64,000 nt of DNA from Candidatus Rifleibacteriota bacterium (GTDB lineage Bacteria > Riflebacteria > Ozemobacteria > Ozemobacterales > Ozemobacteraceae): the NCBI GenBank assembly GCA_029564115.1, contig JAKQQP010000500.1, positions 1-64,000 of the forward strand. Direction: 5' to 3'. The notes beneath the pieces are model-generated. The model had not been told where the DNA came from. It saw only the letters and a program-made list of their open reading frames with translations, and searched no databases. Shown here in pieces: positions 59,618 to 64,000 of the stretch. The first letter of the stretch is position 1; each line of letters starts with the position of its first letter. The translations under genes and the position numbers were made by a program.

Positions 59618-61585
59618 TCATCTGAGTGATTTGTCTTTTTTTACGAACGGCAGTCTGGAAAGTTGCCTTGCCAACCTTTGCAGAAGCGAAATTCGCGCTG
59701 TCTGCGCAGCGTCTTTTTCGTCGAGAACTGCAGGAAGATTGAGAAGACAGGCTTCAATGTTGATTTTTTCTTTGACAAAAAATTCATAAACAGCGGCATA
59801 GTCTATGTATTTTTTCGAGTCCAGGGCTTCAAGCTCACGGACTATTTCTGCTTCAAGTTCGCAGTCAGGTTTTTCGTCGATAATGGTTTCGATGCGGTCT
59901 ATTTTGCCGCGAATTCTGGTGTAAACTGAATTTATCGCTTCAATGTCGAGGCTGGCAACATCTTTCCATTCGCGTGCCGCTTCATAAAAGCTGCAGGGAT
60001 CGAATTCGGTGCTGGCATAATAGTTTTCGCTGGCGAGTTCGACCTGATTTTCTTTGAGGGCTTCTTCGGCAACCTGACGCAGCCATTGTCGTTTATTCAG
60101 TTCAAAGTCCGGAAAAATTTCAGCAAATGCTCTGAAAATATCGAACTTTATTTTGCCGGCCTGCAGAAGTGAAAAGATGCGCCTGGGCGTGACGACCATG
60201 CGCCCATACAGTCTGGCGTGGGCGCACATCAGAATTGAAAGGCTCAAAAGCAGAGCTGGCGGAAACTGCGGCGAGGGAATGCGGCCGGCAAAGTAACTGC
60301 ACATCTCTTGAAGAATCGGCATTGCCGGCTTAAAAACAGTAAAGTCAGGCAGGCAGCTCATTGCCATGGCAAAGCCGGTGTTGGGCAGATTGCCGGCTAT
60401 TTCGGTTGCGTCGCTTTCTTGGAGAAGTGCCAGTAAAATTGCTATCTGGTCGGGGTCGCAGGGACTGTCGAGCCTGGAGGCGAGCCAATTAGCGCATCTG
60501 GCAAGCGGCGTGTGTATTTCGTCGCTGCGAATTTTGCGATTTATTGCCTGTTCGGCAAGTTTTTCGATTCTTACCGGGAGGTTTTCAAGGTCTTTACGAT
60601 AGACTTCGGCCAGTCTGCTCAGCTTTTCGTTGAGACTGACAGCCCTTTGCGAGTCTTCAAGTGCCGACAGTTTTTTCAGATGCGACAGGGTTACGACGGC
60701 GGGCATAAGCTTCCCCACCGCGTCTTCGCAGGGAACATACTCAGTGTGCATAACCAGGTATCTGCTGATGATCGCCTCAGGAATAACATTGAGAAATTCG
60801 ACATTGAATTTTACCAGTACCGGGTGCAGGCTCTCTGAAAACATGCAGAGCCGCTGCATGCGATGACTTTCGAAACGAAGTCTATAGCCCTCTGGCAGAA
60901 CAGATCTAACTCTGGCGTCGAATATTTTTTTTCTCTCGCTTTGCTCGGTCATCAGGGAGATGTCGTTCATGAGTTCGAGGAAGGAGTGAATGCCGGAAAG
61001 CCGGTGTTGGACAAGGCAGACCCCTTCGTGGGTAAGCGTCAGGTTAGAGCTTTTCAGCCCTTCAACTTCGAGGTTCAGCGTCTGGTCATCGAGCATGGCG
61101 GTGTAATACAAAGGCGGCTGCGGGAAAAGACTGTTCTGTCGCCATTTTGCCGCATTGAAGGGAATTGCCGCCAGAAGAACAGCGGCTATTTTTTCGATCT
61201 GAGATTCAAGAGACTGCCCAACTACAGTTTTGATCGCAAACAGAAATTTTTCGCCATCGACTTCTCTGGTAACCAGGTCTTTTAATTCAAGCCCCTGAGC
61301 AGCGGCGAAACCTTTTGCAGCCGGCAGGGCCTGATTATTGTAGTCAAAGGCGGCACTGACTTTCGGGCCGCGAATTTCTTTGCAGCAGGTGGTCTGGTCG
61401 CATGAGAGCCCTTCGAGAACAATGCCGACGCGGTATTGAGAAACCCAGCACCTGATGCGCGCAAACTCGAATTTTTCCTGACGGATGGCGTTGGTTAAGC
61501 ATTCGCGAAAGTCAGGAAGATCAAAGCCGAACGCGTCGTCTGATAGTCCGATAAATCCTATTTCCAGCAGCAGATTACGGGGCAA
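59618..61585 (-). CDS. glyS: Highly diverged glycyl-tRNA synthetase beta subunit
   Basis: At first sight unknown, but the 655 residues align with GlyS in order. LLLEIGFIGL stands for the N-terminal LVEIGTEELP. EIRGPKVSAAFD and AAKGFAAAQGLELKDL match the GP-AFD and GFA blocks. DATEIAGNLPNTGFAMAM stands for the EFPELQG block. GRIPSPQFPPALLLSLSIL replaces the DPFALRRAALG motif. The C-terminus (YIDYAAVYEFFVKEKINIEAC, ARISLLQRLARQLSRL) matches the anticodon-binding tail. Many conserved charged residues are lost. No glyQ is adjacent. The start is TTG with GGAG 6 bases upstream. Either the sole, fast-evolving GlyS or a non-catalytic paralogue. It lies upstream of lon. Confidence 0.72.
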   Translation of the reverse strand: MPRNLLLEIGFIGLSDDAFGFDLPDFRECLTNAIRQEKFEFARIRCWVSQYRVGIVLEGLSCDQTTCCKEIRGPKVSAAFDYNNQALPAAKGFAAAQGLELKDLVTREVDGEKFLFAIKTVVGQSLESQIEKIAAVLLAAIPFNAAKWRQNSLFPQPPLYYTAMLDDQTLNLEVEGLKSSNLTLTHEGVCLVQHRLSGIHSFLELMNDISLMTEQSERKKIFDARVRSVLPEGYRLRFESHRMQRLCMFSESLHPVLVKFNVEFLNVIPEAIISRYLVMHTEYVPCEDAVGKLMPAVVTLSHLKKLSALEDSQRAVSLNEKLSRLAEVYRKDLENLPVRIEKLAEQAINRKIRSDEIHTPLARCANWLASRLDSPCDPDQIAILLALLQESDATEIAGNLPNTGFAMAMSCLPDFTVFKPAMPILQEMCSYFAGRIPSPQFPPALLLSLSILMCAHARLYGRMVVTPRRIFSLLQAGKIKFDIFRAFAEIFPDFELNKRQWLRQVAEEALKENQVELASENYYASTEFDPCSFYEAAREWKDVASLDIEAINSVYTRIRGKIDRIETIIDEKPDCELEAEIVRELEALDSKKYIDYAAVYEFFVKEKINIEACLLNLPAVLDEKDAAQTARISLLQRLARQLSRLPFVKKDKSLR

Positions 61586-61659
61586 ACTTGTCTCCTGTGT
61601 TTTACGTGCAGGCTCGAATTATAGACGCCCGGCCCGATAATTTCAAGTCAAAGGGTAGC

Positions 61660-63696
61660 TCATGGTTGCAGGGTGAAGCTTGCGAGCTGTTGCCAGCCTG
61701 CCGCAACTGGTTGTAGTTCGTCGGTATTCAAAAAATGCTGCAGAGGCATAATTTTTATCAGGGGGCGGCATGACAAGCCGTATTTCAGAGCAAAAACTTC
61801 GAGAAATCCTTCAGAATTAAAAATACTGACATTGTCGGGGCGCTGCTTGAACCACTTAACCGGCCATTTGTCGGAGGCTTTGAAGGGCAGCATCATTATC
61901 CGATAATGGCCTGGGCTGAGATCAGCAGGCAAAACCAGCGATCTGAAAACTTTGAACGCAGCGTAGTCGGGCCTGCCGGTTCTACAGAAGAACTCAGCGG
62001 GGAAATGCAGATCGTGACCGGTCAGCAGCCCATGGCTTCCGGTCGGCATGCCGCCGGAATCGACAAGTAAAGTCACTACTGCCAGGTTCTTGAAGTCTGC
62101 AGAACTGCCAGTGAATGTGTAGGCATAGTTGAGAGCAGAGCCGGCGCGAGGTAAATTTGCAGAATCTGTCGCGCCACCAACCCACTTGAAGTCGGAAAAA
62201 TCAGGGGTGATAAGAAACCTCGAGTCAGAGCCGTTATGAGGCTGTATTTCATTCCAGAGTGGCGGTGACAAAACTCTGTGCAGGTAGCCATCGGCTACGA
62301 TCGAGTAAGAAGCGGTCAGAGCATGCCTGCCGTCTGCGGGGTAAACAAGCGAACCGTAGAGCTTGCCGGCCCGTACGGCTGGAGCAAGGGTCGCAAGCTC
62401 GGCAGTCTCTATCTTGTCGACGAGCTGAATGGCGAGATCTTTGCGAAAGCCCTCGTTTGTTCGCATAAACCAGTATGGTCTGAACTCTACGTCGTTACTC
62501 ATCAGAACCATCGAGCCGGCTGGCAGGTCGGCGAAGGCGTTTTTAACGAATTTTTCAGGAGAATCCGTATCGGGTCGATGCAGAGAAAGGCCAAAAATAC
62601 TGGTAGAGGCTATCGCAATAGCGGCGAATAATTTGAGGCGTTCCGGGCCAATTCGGTCGAAGACTATCACAGAAAGCCCGATCAGAGACATTATCGCGGG
62701 CAAAAGCATTGTGTGTGCTTCAAAGGCATTGTAATTCAAGACAAAGATGAGGTTAACGGCAAGAATTGCCATTAAAGCTCGTGGCAAAGCCGAAGTCCTT
62801 AGCCGCTTCAGCATCAGAAGAGCCGGCGGGCCAATTATAATCCAGACCGAACCTTCGATAGCCGCCATCTTAATGAAGGCGACAAAGCGTTCGAGAATCT
62901 CCCCAGCGTCGAACACTCCAAAGCCGCCGCTGTATATCGTTCCGGTGAAAATTCTGAAAAAGCCCCCTATCCCCTGCCCTGTCAACGGGTCCAGGAGTAT
63001 GCGCGCCGGGTTCTGCAGGCGCAAAAACAGATCGAATGAAGGAAGCAAACCAAAAACCATGCCCAAAGCCATAGAAAACCAGAAGTTGAGGTCTGGCCGG
63101 GCTTTTTTTTGTTCTGAGCTGGCGAAGACAAAAAAGAGCAGTGTAAGAGCATAAAGACCAAAGGTCGGTCGATGCCCGACGCCGAGAGTTCCGATCAGAC
63201 CGGCAAAAAAACCGCACCAGGGTGTGAATCTTTCTTTTTCGAGCTGCAGGCCGATAAAAAGGCCGGCAATTATCAGGCATATTTCGAGAGTGTAGACTTC
63301 AGCAAGGATCGACTGGTCGCGATAAGTAGCACAGCTTAGAAGTAATATTCCCGCCAGCATGGCTGACCATGGCGAGAGTCCATAATTCAGCAGCAATATT
63401 GTCAGCAGTGCTGCCCCGCTTACCCCAACAATTGCGGTAAGCAGATTCAGACGAAAGGCCGGCGAACCGCCCGGGAAAAAGCTGTTGGCAAGATTGCCCA
63501 GACGGGTGAACAGCGGGTAGCCGGGGGCATGAGGCACGTCCAGTGTCATGGCGGCAATGACGAACTCTGAAGAATTATACCAGCCAATTGTTTGTGACAC
63601 CTGTGGCAGGTAGAGAAAAATGCCGATTAGTGCCACAAACAGTGCGGACAGAAGATATGGTGTTTTTTTGGCGGCAGAATGTTTTTTGTCAGGCAT
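61660..63696 (-). CDS. DUF2723-family polytopic membrane glycosyltransferase
   Basis: A 678-residue inner-membrane protein with about 12 membrane helices followed by an exported beta-rich domain (about 460-678). The DUF2723 signature is in residues 30-75: NSSEFVIAAMTLDVPHAPGYPLFTRLGNL; the acidic residue and His-Ala-Pro-Gly are conserved. The family is related to protein O-mannosyltransferases (GT-C fold, lipid-linked donor). The ATG at 63696 is chosen because it lies one base after the upstream stop; an upstream frame start would overlap the preceding gene by 107 bases. Likely adds sugars to exported proteins or lipids. Confidence 0.87.
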   Translation of the reverse strand: MPDKKHSAAKKTPYLLSALFVALIGIFLYLPQVSQTIGWYNSSEFVIAAMTLDVPHAPGYPLFTRLGNLANSFFPGGSPAFRLNLLTAIVGVSGAALLTILLLNYGLSPWSAMLAGILLLSCATYRDQSILAEVYTLEICLIIAGLFIGLQLEKERFTPWCGFFAGLIGTLGVGHRPTFGLYALTLLFFVFASSEQKKARPDLNFWFSMALGMVFGLLPSFDLFLRLQNPARILLDPLTGQGIGGFFRIFTGTIYSGGFGVFDAGEILERFVAFIKMAAIEGSVWIIIGPPALLMLKRLRTSALPRALMAILAVNLIFVLNYNAFEAHTMLLPAIMSLIGLSVIVFDRIGPERLKLFAAIAIASTSIFGLSLHRPDTDSPEKFVKNAFADLPAGSMVLMSNDVEFRPYWFMRTNEGFRKDLAIQLVDKIETAELATLAPAVRAGKLYGSLVYPADGRHALTASYSIVADGYLHRVLSPPLWNEIQPHNGSDSRFLITPDFSDFKWVGGATDSANLPRAGSALNYAYTFTGSSADFKNLAVVTLLVDSGGMPTGSHGLLTGHDLHFPAEFFCRTGRPDYAAFKVFRSLVLPADLSPGHYRIMMLPFKASDKWPVKWFKQRPDNVSIFNSEGFLEVFALKYGLSCRPLIKIMPLQHFLNTDELQPVAAGWQQLASFTLQP

Positions 63697-63697
63697 T

Positions 63698-64000
63698 TTA
63701 TCTGTTTTCGAATTTTTTAGTGACTTCTTCGGCCGTTGCGGCATCATCTGGAAAGACAACCGAACGGAACTCGAGGTCGGCATAGAGGTTGCGCCCCGTT
63801 TCAAAGTCGATGAGAACCCGGTTCAGGTTGTCGGTTATCCGGGCCTGAAACATCATAATGCTTTTGCTGTTGAACTCTGGGATCATCACCAGAATACTGT
63901 TATCATCGAATCGGCAAAGCATGTCGGTTTCTCTGACGAAACTTTCGATTCGGCCGCCGAGTTCGCGCAGCAGGTCGGCTCTGAATTTTTCGAGATCATT
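63698..64000 (-). CDS. C-terminal end of a degenerate GGDEF protein, cut by window edge
   Basis: The last 100 residues of a protein that begins beyond the window; the frame is open to base 64000. NDLEKFRADLLRELGGRIESF and RETDMLCRFDDNSILVMIPE follow the layout of the GGDEF half that carries R-x-x-D-x-x-x-RYGGDEF, but the active loop reads RFDDNSI, so synthase activity is excluded. The tail DLEFRSVVFPDDAATAEEVTKKFE matches the domain end. It is followed after one base by the DUF2723 gene, so the two are probably co-expressed. Confidence 0.7.
   Translation of the reverse strand, partial: NDLEKFRADLLRELGGRIESFVRETDMLCRFDDNSILVMIPEFNSKSIMMFQARITDNLNRVLIDFETGRNLYADLEFRSVVFPDDAATAEEVTKKFENR

Noticed and set aside
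1..64000. tRNA, rRNA, CRISPR arrays, insertion sequences, phage genes or integration sites
   Set aside because: I looked in all gaps and saw no cloverleaf-like set of arms, no spaced direct repeats, no transposase or integrase and no terminal repeats.

Overview
The window carries about 52 protein-coding genes on both strands, mostly the minus strand, at roughly 48% G+C. I found no rRNA, tRNA, CRISPR array, insertion sequence or phage gene. The content fits a free-living diderm heterotroph from a poorly characterised phylum: several GGDEF and HD-GYP proteins, a DegP/HtrA protease, many Sec-secreted or lipid-anchored proteins with TPR, NHL or PQQ-propeller folds, pseudopilins, a Wzy-type ligase and a DUF2723 glycosyltransferase. 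My guess is Candidatus Riflebacteria or a similar lineage. This is inference from gene style only; a phylogeny of L21, L27, Lon and EngB would settle it.

Layout, left to right. 1-4746: a minus-strand operon of a 5'-nucleotidase-like protein, a diguanylate cyclase and a DMT transporter. 4891-10425: helicase/cutA, then a TPR protein and a SpoIID-like protein, with a small membrane ORF. 10449-14356: hydantoinase, a tiny CxxC protein, a NeuC-like epimerase and the rplU-prp-rpmA operon. 14505-21533: a Wzy ligase fused to TPRs, type III glutamine synthetase, a creatininase-fold protein and a membrane protein. 21653-29427: subtilase, TlpA-like thioredoxin, threonine synthase, a large AbiEi-TPR-winged-helix protein and a secreted protein. 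29524-38381: an RsbW/GAF/GGDEF protein, a membrane PQQ propeller, an SH3-TPR protein, FAH-family hydrolase, aconitase and a PTS EIIA protein.

38472-42825 is a tight envelope-stress-like operon (HD-GYP, secreted protein, ECF sigma, zinc anti-sigma, DegP). 42885-44369 is a carboxypeptidase. 44537-50761 is a seven-gene minus-strand operon joining a PilF-like TPR protein, a GspK-like large pseudopilin, an ECF sigma/anti-sigma pair, two further pseudopilins and a LysM protein. This is the best candidate for an undescribed system. 50959-56107 holds a lipoprotein and three secreted proteins. 56128-64000 holds engB (with a long basic tail), lon, a strongly diverged glyS, a DUF2723 transferase and the end of a degenerate GGDEF protein.

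Recurring themes are enzyme folds with eroded active sites (5'-nucleotidase, creatininase, SpoIID, two of three GGDEF domains, GlyS), frequent TTG/GTG starts, and a few genes whose -10 box sits so close to the start codon that leaderless mRNAs are likely.
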